This document shows, piece after piece, positions 9,599 through 20,229 of a stretch of DNA of 64,000 nucleotides. The stretch spans positions 24,560,701 through 24,624,700 of the forward strand of contig NC_087063.1 of assembly GCF_963678635.1 (NCBI RefSeq), written 5' to 3'. Within the stretch, counting starts at the first letter, position 1, and each line of letters starts with the position of its first letter. Source of the stretch: Symsagittifera roscoffensis (Eukaryota > Xenacoelomorpha > Acoela > Convolutidae). The notes beneath the pieces were generated by a model. That model searched no databases, was not told the DNA's origin, and was given only the letters and a program-made list of their open reading frames with translations. Both the position numbers and the translations under genes were made by a program.

Positions 9599-9834
9599 TT
9601 GCCAATTCTGCTCACTACACTTATAGTGAACACCTACTGTCTGGCTGTAATTGGGAAGAGCAAAGATCTGCATTCAATGGACTACTTCTTAGTTTCATTC
9701 CAGTCTCTAACTGACTTGATATTTTCCGGGTTTCTGGGCTTACTTTTCTTCCTCTACGATGGTTTTCTCACAGTTTCAGTCATATGTGATACGTTCACTT
9801 ATCAGATCCACTTAGAAGGGGAAGCCTTGAATTG
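9599..9834 (+). CDS. Receptor candidate exon 2: TM1 and TM2 of a rhodopsin-type GPCR
   Basis: After an acceptor CACTTTTTCAG the frame opens with a hydrophobic helix containing the TM1 asparagine (ILLTTLIVN). A short basic loop follows, then a second helix with the Leu-x-x-x-Asp signature of TM2 (FQSLTDLIF), then more hydrophobic residues to about residue 65. This order and spacing is what rhodopsin-family receptors show between N1.50 and D2.50. The 3' end is uncertain: GT at 9835 gives phase 2, whereas exon 3 needs phase 1, which a GG donor after 9818 would satisfy. Codon use is richer in G and C than the flanks. Confidence 0.6.
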
Positions 9835-9961
9835 GTAAATTTGGAGTGTGAAACTAATCAGCGCAAATGCGAATCGCGATTCGCAAACTGATACTTCCTA
9901 AAAAAAGAAGCACAATTTTTCAAAAACCCAAAAAGGACAGCTTACGAAAGCCCTAAGCAGG

Positions 9962-10019
9962 AATCTACTTAATAATCTCCCTCCCTTTCATTAAAGGGGA
10001 GAGATTGTTAAGTAGATTA
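9962..10019. repeat. Imperfect hairpin, arms about 25 bp
   Basis: AATCTACTTAATAATCTC... is followed by its near reverse complement ending ...GAGATTGTTAAGTAGATT, with a few-base loop at CATT. It is just downstream of exon 2 and inside the inverted-repeat structure, and resembles a tiny foldback element. Confidence 0.5.
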
Positions 10020-10299
10020 AGATTTCCGTATTTTCGACCAATTAGAATGCAGCTAATTTAGAATTCTCAATGGAACTCTAGTGCTTTTTACTCTATTTTT
10101 TATATGGGTGGAAGTTATTAATGAGTTTAGGTTCGGGATGGTCTTCTCATAAAGTAATTTTGGATAGGGTACACCGTCTTTTTGTCATGCTATCTTATTT
10201 TCGGATAGGTTCGTGCAACTTCTTAGTCTAATACCGATCCTAATCTTACTCCTATATAATTCCTAGTCTCAATAGATCTAGTATTCGGGTATTATTGCG

Positions 10300-13200
10300 A
10301 GGTTAGAGGAGAAAAAGAGGTAACTGTTTTCTGTTTTCTAACTTAAATTATATTTCTCTGGCTAAAAATAAGAATAGTTTCAGTTCAACAGATTATCGTA
10401 AATTTTAGTAATATCATGATTGGTTAGTTCTAAATCTTTTAAAGTGATACTTATCAGAGTATATATTAAATACTTGTTTAAACTGGCTCCATTTAGAAGA
10501 TACGGGAATAAAAATGGGAATAACAAACAACAATGATTCTGTTTTATTTGTTTTTAACTGTTTTCAGACAAACTTTTGTCAGGTGGGATTAAAAAATTGC
10601 TTAAAAAAATGAAAACTTTTATTTAGTCATATAATCATATTGCTTTAAATGTTCATTTAAACAGTTTGCTTCAAATTACAATAAATTTTTTTCAAAGATA
10701 TCACGCTTTCTACATCTCTCCGTCAGAAGGAAAAATTTCGAGCACTAAAATGTTGCTTAATATAAGATGCTTGCAAATGCATTATTATAAGTCAACTTAT
10801 CGCATTCGAAATTATTGCGCGCAAGCTTGCTTTTACGTTTTTTTTTGCGCTGGATATTGTATGGCTGCGTCAGCAATAGGTTTGCATTTAGTGTTAAATT
10901 ATCTGGCAAACGCACCCATTGTAAGTTATAGCAGATTTTGGTAAGAAGTAAAGTTTATCAGTGTTATACATGGCCATCGACAATTGGAGTTCCAAAAGTT
11001 GCAAAAACTGTGGCCAAAAAAAATTTTGTCTTCCGACTTACGAAAAAAGTGACCAACTATTTCCGCTCGGGCTGGTTTTATTTTTCTCCAGACAAGCTTC
11101 AGTTTTTTAACTAGCCATTTTTGATGAAATTTTTTTAAATTATCCGAAAAGTATTGTTGTCTTTTTGAAAAAAGTATGAGAGTTTCAATTTAGTCAATTT
11201 GGCTGGCTTAGGACAATTTACGCGCAATATATTCTGTGGTATTTACATGTAAGAGGAGATTTAATCCATATTAGAAGTTGCTCTAATATGCATTGAGGCA
11301 TGCATTATAGTGTAGTTCATGTTTTGTGATATGGAAAAATATCACTTTTTACTTTATTTAGCGTATGAATGAAAAAATCCAGTTCTATTTTCTTAGTTGC
11401 ATTCGGAAGCATTCAATTCTTGATTTGTTTTCAATGATCTCACAAAAACTAAATGCAATTGTTTTCAAAAAGTGTAAGATAAAAGTCCTCAACAAAGACT
11501 ATATCGACTCAGCTTTCATTTTAATTGGGTTCAGATTGAGTTAGATTATTCCAGTTTGGGACTTTGAGTTGAAATTCACCAGCCCTGAATTACATTATTT
11601 TTAAATAATCCGCCTTTTGAAAAAAAAAACAGAAAATTTATTCAACGGGTAGCTTTTTTATTGAGACATGTATCGGTTTTTTCATCAAGCGTTTTTGAAA
11701 AAAAAATGTATGCCATCTGAATTAAATCGTCTGCTGAGATCAAATTGCAGTGCAATCATTTTTTGTATGAGCTCTTAATCAGTCTTCAAATAGTGCCAGC
11801 AGCCGAATTTGATCAGTAAGAAATTTTATATGAGGAAAAAAACAGAGAAATCTAGTTTCTTTAGCAACTGCAATTAGTGCCATAACAAGCCGTTTCATGA
11901 CATATAATTAACTAGATGAGCTGTCATTCAATTAGCACAGATAATTTTGAAAACCATTTCAGTCTTTATTTTAGGTAAAAATACTAAGCTGTATATATTA
12001 GGTTAAAATAGACAAAAAGAGAAATAATATTTTGAGAGTATAGCTGAACAGAAAACCTCCTATTAGTTCCGGACACTACATTGGCAACAGTGACTTTTCA
12101 TTTTATTTGGGTTTAGGTTGAGTTCAATTATTCCAACTTGGGACTTCGAGTAGAAACTCACCAAGTAACTTCTTTTATTACGATTTTTGAAAATAATAAC
12201 AGACAGTGTTTTGAGGTATATCTCGACTTTTTGATCCAGCGTTTCTCAATGAACTTTTTTAACACCCGAAAGATACTAATCTCAAATGTAATTTTTATTG
12301 TGATCATTTTTTGAATGGGTTATGGGGGCTGAAACTAGGTAAGTTGACAAATCTGATATAATTAATGTGCGATATATTGCGTTTTAAAAACACGTGGTTG
12401 GCTCCATTAAAAGCATAAAATGCTCAATCAAAATAATTCATCAGGTTTCATAGGACTGTGAGAACATTCAGCATTTATTCTCGATGAAAACAATTCATTT
12501 CTGGTTTTTTAAAATTCTTTCAAATCAATGTTTTGAAGTGTTTTTGTGTTCTTTCGTCGATTGGTGACTACTCCGCTCAGAAAGTGATTAATATATCTGC
12601 ACCTCGAGTCACAATAGTAAATTAGTCGAAAAAAGTCATAACTGCCTGTATTTTCATCACAGTCGCGTAAAGTCTCAGTTTGTCGCCATATTTTTTCTAA
12701 AAAGGTTTAACATTTTATCCTTGATTTTTTTTGAAGAAATGGAGGCGAATAATGGACTACAAGTTAACAAAAATATAATTCAAGAAGCCACGAGCAAATT
12801 TTTAATCGCTTTTCGGGTATAGATACATGAACAGTGTAGCTTTGAACATATATTGAATATCAGAAACCGCATATATTTTTTCGCAGTTTATTTACATTTA
12901 ACATAATTTCAACCATGGTCAAACTAGTGATTTAACGGCCGGTCCTTGATATTTTGGCAGACCATCAACAATAAAAAACTGATTGAGATATAAACGGGAT
13001 TCCTCCATTGTCTGGGTTACGCAGATCAACGCTAGTTTTGGTTACAAAAAAAAACAGGAGATGAAATGCGGTGCAGTGTAGAAACATGGCAGATACATAT
13101 TGAAGTTTTAATTTTTTTACACTTTTCGCAAAAGCTACTTAGGAAAGTCCTGAATGTGCCCTAGTTTTTGAAATTAACCTCAAAACTTAAACTTAATTTA

Positions 13201-15380
13201 TACCAATGTAGCCAACTCGCCAAACTTTTGACCATCATTTAAACTTTTACAATCTAAATTTGTAGTAATTGAAGAGTTTTTTAGTTAATTTTTTGACAAA
13301 AAGTTTTGTAGCGGTTGAAAAATATTACATTTTTGTTTAGCTGTGATCTTTCAACGATGCTTCAGAAAAATTTTTTATCAAAAAAATTGTTATTTATCAG
13401 AAGTACTAATTTTTATTTTTGTGACGGTGCGGAGAATGACACGAAAAAAACTTGAAAAACTAAACATTTAGCAAAATAGTAGTTTTTGTGAACTGTTTGA
13501 TTTAAGAGTTCAGGGAAATTTTGGCATTTTAATTAGGTTTTCATGAAATTTTACTCCAAATTTTTTGCTGATTCAGTGATATCAAGTACCCTTCGACGAA
13601 AACGTTTTGCGACTATTTGAATGAGCGAGGGTCCAAAGGTAAGGTAATTTTCTGGCAATCAATTTAGTTTGACAAAAAATTTTCAAAGATTTGAAAGACC
13701 GGTTGAAAATTTTAGATCTGCAGTTTGAATTTGAGGTGGTTGCTTAAAAAGCAGCATGAACACGAAAAAACTCTTCTGACCGCTCCGGTCAAGAATCGTG
13801 AAGAAATAGCTTAGAACAGGGAACATAAAATCTAATTTTTTGGAGCGTGCGTCCCCGAAAAACAGCAGCATTCAAAAATCAGAAAACGTCTTCAGTTTTA
13901 TTGGGGATGAGTGCAACAGTAGAAACTGATAGGCATCAAAATTTATATGAGAAAAAAAACAGGAACATTTTTTTGGCAGTTGCAAGTGGTGCTTTAAAGC
14001 CACAGATAGTTAACCAGCTGAGTTTTTATTCAATTAGCACAGATAAATTTGAAAACCATTTCACACGATATATTAAACAAAACGTTTGCTGTATGTAATA
14101 GGCGAAAACTAGATTATGTGAAAAAAGGCCAAATGTCGGTTTAAGGTCACCGCTTCGCGGCAAGAACTTGCGCTACTTTTCGTTTCAATCCTAATTGCTG
14201 CGGGCCTGCAACACATTGACGTGACTAAAAGGGTCAAAATTTTTAATGTTTTTTAGGCTTGAACATATGTATTTAGTATGGAGCAATCGAATGACGTAAT
14301 CAATCAAATACAAGTTTTGCTATAATATACAAGTTTTTCATCAAAACTTTCGCCCATTTTTTCCATTTTTATTTTTGCCGAATATAGTTCCCCTCCCCCC
14401 GCCCATTGTGGGCATATAACTTGGTTTCAATTGCACTCAGTTGTCAATTAAGTTCAAAGAGACAAAAAACTGAGGTGTGTCTTTCCTTTTTCAGACAAAA
14501 GACGCGACCAGTTCATTTTCTACGTTTTGTCAAAAAATTCAATTTCTAGGATCTTCAGCTTTATGTTTTTTCTAAAACGAATAATTCTGAACGATCAAAT
14601 TATTTTTGAAAATAGAGATGAATAAACAGTTCCTGCGTTTTCAAAAACCTTCCCGTTTTCCTAATTTCCTAATGACTTGTTGTTTTTTACTGAAGAGGCG
14701 ATTGAATTAGGTAAAAATGTTCCATAGTAAAAGTATTGGTAGCTAGGCAACTTAAAACGTAGCCAACAGAGAGTTGAAAAATTTTGCCTTAAAATTTTTC
14801 GAAACTCAAGAAAAAGTTTCTTTTGTCATTTCTTTGATAAAATTAACCCAATTTGAGAAAAATGATCACTGGGTAAAGTTTTCATTCTACTAGGAAATAT
14901 CAAAATATTATAGCTGGGGTTCACATTGCATGTGCGCTGCAATTTGAAAGGTGATCTCTTGCAACTAAGTCATAGCTTAATGGACGCTGGATATATGTGC
15001 TCTTCCCAACCTAAACATTTAAACTCCGGATTAGGTTGGTTGAACAAAAAACGAGAAGTCGGCCACTTATTTGATGATACTTACAAGTTTGCTGTTCGAT
15101 TGTATTTTTTACTATCCTTTTAACAAAGGAAAAGAATTGAACTTAAAAGGAACCGCAAAAATTGGAGTGAAAAATTTTGGAGACTTTCCTGGAAAAAAAA
15201 ACATAAAGTCATCAATACCTATACGAGAATCTTCTATTTTCGCTGACTTTAAAAAAGCGCAGTAAATTTAAATTGAGAGTTCAGCCTTCAATCAAAATTC
15301 TTGTAATTTAATCTAAGAAACGGAACATTTTTTGAGGCTTTGGAACGACGGCTTGGGCCCTCATTCGTTTTTGTTCTCAG
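10300..15380 (+). other. Large AT-rich intron with old duplicated segments
   Basis: About 5 kb without a convincing gene. An open stretch at 10665-10919 lies between a good acceptor (AAACAG) and a donor-like ATT|GTAAGT and encodes a Cys/aromatic-rich segment; it may be an alternative exon but shows no family signature. Diverged duplicates are visible: about 11,520-11,770 resembles 12,105-12,310, and 11,815-11,965 resembles 13,935-14,070 (shared string TCAATTAGCACAGATAA). Many short A or T runs occur. The acceptor for exon 3 is GTTTTTGTTCTCAG. Confidence 0.35.
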
Positions 15381-15633
15381 ATTACAGTTTGTCTGGATTC
15401 GTTGGTTACTCGTTCTCTGACGGTGCTCCCATGCGTATTATTTGGTACAAAATACGAAATTTTCAAAGGATTTTCAAGTACATTCCCGATAATTTTTCGT
15501 TCTGGTCACAGACATTCATCATGACTGCCCTGGCCATTGAACGATATATTCTGATTGCACGTGGCAATGACGCCAAAACTCTGTTGAGTCCTAAAAGAAG
15601 AAAAACTCTATATGGATTAACTGCTTTTGCTAG
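15381..15633 (+). CDS. Receptor candidate exon 3: TM3 with ERY motif and second intracellular loop
   Basis: The frame encodes an extracellular segment, then a helix ending in MTALAIERYILI, a clear TM3/ICL2 boundary (E/DRY-type motif), followed by a basic loop (SPKRRKTLYG) and the start of TM4. The position 25 residues before the Arg, usually a disulfide Cys, is Arg here, so the receptor is divergent. The acceptor is canonical (TTCTCAG, phase 1). No GT donor fits at the 3' end. Ending at AG|GAATCT (GA donor, phase 2) joins exactly in frame to exon 4 and completes TM4. Open sequence continues to 15,649 without splicing. Confidence 0.65.
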
Positions 15634-16277
15634 GAATCTATTTAACTAGAAAATAAAAACTGGAAGTTTTTCCCTCGTCGTTTTTCATGACGGAGGAAGA
15701 TGACTTCAGTTTTATCTAAAACCAGGGGCGGATCTAGGATTTTCTCGAGGGGGGGCGGATTTTCAAAAAATTTCGAAAAATTTTGACGACCTTTTTTTTT
15801 TAGGTCGATCAGATTGATTTTCCGAGCTCTCCCAAAGCAGTAAAAAGACCCTGTTTCGGCCAAACTTTCTGCGCCGCATTTTTGGAAAATTTTGACAAAA
15901 AAATCGCGTTTTTTTTGGCGCGCGCTCCCCCTCAAAATAAGTATATATTGGCGCCCAAGGCGCCTTTAGAAAAATTTTAGGGTCGGTCGGCCAAAAAGGG
16001 ATTTTTTAAAAAGTACCAAAGGGGGACCCTTTGGGTTGGCAGGGGGTCGAATCCCTGAGAGAGAGAAGGGCGTCCGCCCCCCCGCCCCCCCCCCCCCCCC
16101 CCCCTAAATCCGCCCCTGTCTAAAACGTCCATTTTTTTCTGAACAAAAGCATGCAGTGCAAAAAAAAACAGCAAGTTGAAGTCTTTCTGATATTTGAAAA
16201 AAATACGCCAACAATTTTTTTTTCGAAAAGTTCAGTAAAAGGTGGCGTTTCAGACTGTTAAATAGGTTCACTTTTAG
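15634..16277 (+). other. Candidate GA-AG intron carrying a MITE
   Basis: The intron begins GAATCT and ends CTTTTAG. Phase 2 on the left plus one base on the right makes a Ser codon and keeps the TM4 helix continuous. The MITE at 15,723-16,118 makes up most of its length. Confidence 0.45.
15723..16118. mobile_element. hAT-type MITE, 396 bp, with perfect 8-bp target duplication
   Basis: The ends are inverted repeats, CAGGGGCGGATCTAGGAT at the left and the complementary CTAAATCCGCCCCTG at the right, a terminal type I know from hAT elements. The 8 bases TCTAAAAC directly precede (15,715-15,722) and follow (16,119-16,126) the element, the target-site length made by hAT transposases. The inside holds G-rich and C-rich homopolymer stretches and no transposase gene. 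Intact ends and an unmutated duplication suggest a fairly recent insertion. Confidence 0.85.
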
Positions 16278-16419
16278 TACAATTTTACCGTTGCTCTATA
16301 TTGTGGACTATTTCCTGTCGCAATTCGTTTTCTCAAACGATGCTTGGCTGTCTCATGATAATCTGGACTACGCCTACTCGGGCGATCTCCATTTCACCAG
16401 AAATGCCGTGCAACTGAAC
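16278..16419 (+). CDS. Receptor candidate exon 4: TM4 and second extracellular loop
   Basis: The acceptor is GGTTCACTTTTAG. The frame completes a hydrophobic helix (ILPLLYIVDYFLSQFVF) and continues into a polar, Asp/Ser/Asn-rich loop that looks extracellular. A strong donor AAC|GTAAGT lies at 16,420. The next AG (16,481) would give a 62-nt intron but leads quickly to a stop, so the following exon, expected to carry TM5, must be elsewhere. Unspliced, the frame stays open to 16,551 through a Cys/Pro-containing segment that is not convincingly transmembrane. Confidence 0.5.
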
Positions 16420-16869
16420 GTAAGTTGTCGTCCAAACTCCATGTCCCCAATGTCGCTGCAACCCATTGGATTATATTTCAGCAATGTTTTTATTAATTTA
16501 AAGCCAGCGCAAGTAAACGCCAGGTTAGTCAGGGGATGGCTTCTTGAATAAAAAAACTTTCGGAAGAAAAATGTTAATTCGATTGGTTGGAAGAAAAAAC
16601 ACATGTAAGTAGCCATATTTTTTATAATGTAGTCAGTAACTGTGTAGGAAATGATTTTCCAAGAAATAACTCTCTTTGTGCAAAAATTTACACTTCGCGT
16701 GCAACTTTCTCGGAAAAATTGCCCTTTCAGTTTTTTGTAAATTTTATGCGTCATGACTTTTTTCTTCAATTTTTTTTATTTGATGCCAACAAGGTATGTG
16801 AAAGTATCCCACTCTCTGCACTCATTATCAGGATTTATTAAAATCTTGCCAATTCACCATACCACCGCC

Positions 16870-16882
16870 GGGGGGGGGGGGG
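16870..16882. repeat. G13 homopolymer
   Basis: Thirteen consecutive G residues in AT-rich sequence, just upstream of a CCAAT-box cluster. Length is likely variable or error-prone. Confidence 0.9.
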
Positions 16883-16925
16883 TTTATAATCAGGCGCGAA
16901 AGACCGAATTTACGAAAACTCTCAA

Positions 16926-17166
16926 CCAATCACCAATCAACGCCCTTTTATCTGTCCAAAACTGACTGGTTTTATCGCATTTTTCTTTCGATATTTGAAT
17001 AGCTATGATTGGTTGAAAAAATTTCGCGCATACGAGATTGCCCCTACCACCAGCCCCTTTCTCAACCAGCATGCTGCTGTTTTAGTGTTTAAGCTGCATC
17101 CAATCAGATGTTCTGGTCGAGACTATCTATCCTCTGCTGCTATATTTCCCCCTAGTTATAATATCT
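16926..17166 (+). promoter_or_regulatory. Orphan CCAAT/TATA promoter-like cluster
   Basis: CCAAT occurs at 16,926-16,930, 16,933-16,937 and 17,100-17,104, and its complement ATTGG at 17,008-17,012. A TATA-like TTATAATATC follows at 17,157-17,166. The CCAATCA context and density resemble histone-type or other cell-cycle promoters. No histone ORF or other clear gene follows within 500 bases; 16,995-17,219 is open but unrecognised. It may be a promoter fragment carried by an element. Confidence 0.3.
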
Positions 17167-17219
17167 GGAGTGTTATACTGGAAGACATCGAAGACGCTGA
17201 AGACGCTGAGTCGAATTGA

Positions 17220-18890
17220 CAGAAAGGATCTTCTAGCCACTTCTTTCAGCGCTCTCTGGGTTGGATGGGTCATTTGTGTTCTGCCTTACACAAGTGATGA
17301 GTAAAAATCAAAATTGAAAGGAAACGCTAAACATCATCGTTAAAAGCAATTTACAAAAAGTTTTTTTCAGCCAACCAAAAATCTGGATTTTGCACTTTGG
17401 CTTCGCTATTTAAATCATCTCTCGGTTTCAGGAGATGAGTGTTTAGTACTCATTTTTAGCATAAGAATCACTCGCTCGGTTAATTTAGGAGAAAAACTTT
17501 TCAGATGGGCTAATTAATCAGTAATATAAAGCAATGGGCTAGCTTAAAGCCAGTTTCGGTTTATTTTGAACCAGATTAGTTTTTGCTTCTCTTCAAAAGC
17601 TGGACCAAAAATGTGAACACGTTGAATATCAAGAATTTAGAATTTTACAAATGAAAAATATGTCTGCAACTGATATGATAAAAAGACAAAACTGCTCGCA
17701 TCAGAACAAAATTTTGAATGTTCCGACTACGCCCTTTAACGTCTATGAAAGAAAAAACTGATTATAAAAAAAAATTGATTAAAATTTCCAAAAAAAAAGA
17801 AAGAAAAGAAAAAAAAATTCCAAAACAAAAAGAGAAAAAAAACGTCATTTCATTCTTTTTCGAAGTATTTTCCCACAGACCCTGTGGGAAGAAAGCCAAG
17901 GCATCAAAAACACTTCGGCTTGTTTTAAGTTTAGACGTGTCAGCCGAATTGAGTGTGAAATTTAAGTCTAAATTAAGAAGAAGATCATTAAAAAACTAAG
18001 CGATCAAAATAAGAAGACATTTGTCTGAAGAAACAACCACCCCGAGCACAAATATTTAGTTACTTTCGTTACGAAAGTCGGAACAAACAGAAAGCTCTTC
18101 TGACTAGAAAACGTTCCGAAGACTGAAGAACTGACTGTTCCGAAGGCCTATAGAGCAGTAATAACAAGATAAAATTAAAGTTAATAAAATAAAATAAAAA
18201 AGTTGAGATTATTGTGAAAATCATTATCCCACACGCCATATAAAATACAAAGTGATCAATTTTGCTCCTAGTCTCACATCATTTATGGCAAATAAGCTTC
18301 CTTCAATCAATTTCGAACGGTTTCTAAGACGGATTAAATCTCCGCTTACGCTTTAGGTCTCGAGTAAGATATTTTTGAGATAATAGTGATCAGATTAAGA
18401 GTTTTCATTAATCGAATCGTTTTTTTCTATGACCGGTACAGATGACCAGGAACGCAAATTTACACTAGCCTTAGGCAACATTTCACCGTTTGCGCCACTT
18501 GCGTCAAATTCTGCCGTAACTCTTTTATAAAAAAAATGCAACTCAGTCACAAACTTTGAATAAGGAAAAAACTTATCACAAAAAAGGACGCCAAAATCGA
18601 ACTCATCCCAAATCGAAAGAAATGCATTTTAAGGTTTGGCTCTGCACGGAAGCGGTCGTCAACTGCAAAGCAGTAAACCTAGAGGAAGATCCAACCGTGT
18701 CTATTCGAATTCCTTTTTTTTGTCTGATTTCGAAATTCGGAGTTCATCCGGTAGTCAAAGAACGCCAGGATGTCTTACCCAGTTATTTCTGCAGAACCTA
18801 GCAAATAAAAAAGTAAACAAGGAAAACGGATCCGTCAAAATATAGTTTACCGCATAAGATTCAAAACACCCCATGATCGCCCATATGACT
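17220..18890. other. AT-rich sequence without a clear gene
   Basis: An acceptor-like TTTTTTTCAG at about 17,370 precedes a 49-codon open stretch (to about 17,518) whose phase would fit exon 4, but its product is only weakly hydrophobic. Small perfect palindromes occur at 17,870-17,888 (TCCCACAG/CTGTGGGA) and 18,062-18,078 (ACTTTCGT/ACGAAAGT). A Lys-rich frame at 17,718-17,999 is a product of A-rich low complexity. Confidence 0.35.
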
Positions 18891-18899
18891 ACCCTGGTC

Positions 18900-19780
18900 G
18901 AGAACTCAGAATCATGTCCAGACTTTCGCTACAAAATTTTAGCATGTCCAGATTTTCCAGACTTTCACGATCAAAATCTGGCATTTACAGACTTTCGCGA
19001 CCATGATGATCCGTCGCGACTTTCCAGACTCTCGTGACCAAGATTTGCCATTTCCGGACTTTTGCGCCAGAAAAACTCAGGCGCGACTTTCGCGACTAAG
19101 GTGGATGCAGCGCGACCAGGTGGCTCAGGAAACAGCGCGACTACGCTCAGCCATTTCCAGACCTTCCAGACCGAGATGTAGGCGGCGCGACTTTCCAGAC
19201 CAAGGAGGAGACGGAGCGACCGAGAATCAATTCTTCGCGACCAAGGCGGAGACAGCGGGATTTTCCAGACCAAGGAAAGACGGCGCGACTTTTCAGATCA
19301 GGGCGGAGAGGGCGCGAGTTTTTAGACCAAAGCGGAGACGGCGCGACTTTCCAGACCAAGGCGGAGACGGTGCGACCTAGAATCAATTCCTCGCCACCAA
19401 GGCAGAGACAGCGCGACTTTCCAGACCAAGGAAAGACGGCGCGACTTTTCACACCAAGGCGGAGTGGGTGCGACTTTTCAGACCAAGGCGAAGACGGCGG
19501 GAATTTCCCATTCAAAGCGGAGACGGACGTTTTTCAGATCAAGATGTAAACGGCGCAACTTTCCACACCGAGGCAGGCAACGCCACCACTTTCGCAATCC
19601 ATGTCCAGACTTTCACGACCGATTTCCAGAGTTTCACAAGTTTTGGTATATCCAGACTTTCGCGGCCCACAGCGCGACTCATGTCCAGACTTTTTAGACT
19701 CAAACTTTCGGCGCGACTATGCACTTTGGGTCTAAATCCAGATGCAGCGCGACCCTCAAAGTCTGGATATGAGTCTGAGA
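18900..19780. repeat. Degenerate minisatellite, units about 29-33 bp
   Basis: Variants of the word GCGCGACTTTCCAGACCAAGG joined to GCGGAGACGG recur many times, best ordered at 19,190-19,560. The edges (18,900-19,010 and 19,600-19,780) carry related CCAGACTTTCGCGACC motifs with variable spacing. It is much GC-richer than its surroundings. Long open frames on both strands follow from a stop-poor repeat and should not be called genes. Confidence 0.8.
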
Positions 19781-20025
19781 CCTCGACCCGGGTATAATTA
19801 TTGGTAATCCAAGTACCTGATTTAAAACCCGCCAAAACGTACAAAATAGCCGAGGGGATGTACTCGCTTTGCTCCATACGTCGCCATATTTCGGCTTGTT
19901 AATCTTCGCGAGAAAAGGTAGCTTGAATTTTCACAAAGGAAAATTGATCTTGTCGACCAACAACTTATCGCGCTCATCGTTTATTTTTTTTTACATAGCA
20001 TTACACCACTGTACCTTGTCTTGAC

Positions 20026-20211
20026 CTAGGGACTAGCTTTGAGTTTATCTAAAGTCTTCGGTTTCCCTCTGGAGACCTGCTGCTGTTGACCTTGTGATCG
20101 CTATTGTCTGGCGTACACTGAAACAGATGAGTGCAGTCAATTTAGGTATTTTTAGAAATACAGTTGCCTCTTGAATTTGAAGTTATTTACTCAGCTTTTG
20201 CATCTACATCA
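20026..20211 (+). mobile_element. 5' LTR remnant of a Ty3/gypsy element
   Basis: The sequence matches the 3' LTR at about 24,520-24,694, sharing strings such as AAAGTCTTCGGTTTCC, ACCTGCTGCTGTTGAC, CTGGCGTACA and GAAACAGATGAGTGCAGT. Both end in TTTTGCATCTACATCA. The 5' portion of this LTR is lost or too diverged to see. Confidence 0.7.
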
Positions 20212-20229
20212 TGGCGCAGCTAGCTGAAA
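20212..20229 (+). promoter_or_regulatory. Primer-binding site of the Ty3/gypsy element
   Basis: TGGCGCAGCTAGCTGAAA lies directly after the LTR end CA. TGG at this place is the usual complement of a tRNA 3' CCA. The tRNA identity was not determined. Confidence 0.55.

Larger units (their letters stand above)
7828..10299. mobile_element. 2.5-kb inverted-repeat element (about 150-185 bp terminal repeats) enclosing receptor exons 1-2
   Basis: The left repeat (7828-8013) and right repeat (10146-10299) are reverse complements with small indels. Shared blocks include CGCAATAA at the outer ends, CTAGATCTATTGAG, a long run around the ACTAAGAAGTTGCACGAA core, and GACGGTGTACCCTATCC near the inner ends. 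No clear target-site duplication was seen, so superfamily is unknown. The first two exons of the receptor candidate lie between the repeats. The exon-1 ATG (8009) falls in the last bases of the left repeat. It may be a non-autonomous DNA transposon or a local inverted duplication. Confidence 0.55.

Noticed and set aside
15642-16174. Minus-strand open frames of 97 and 65 codons
   Set aside because: They lie within or across the hAT MITE and its poly-G/C tracts and have no protein character.
16482-16551. Segment after the 62-nt intron as TM5 exon
   Set aside because: The spliced frame stops after four codons and the unspliced product is not transmembrane-like.
17718-17999. Lys-rich 93-codon ORF
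   Set aside because: Derived from an A-rich low-complexity stretch; no context or motif.
18971-19877. Several 77-125-codon open frames on both strands
   Set aside because: They are translations of the GC-rich minisatellite; stop-poor repeats stay open in many frames.
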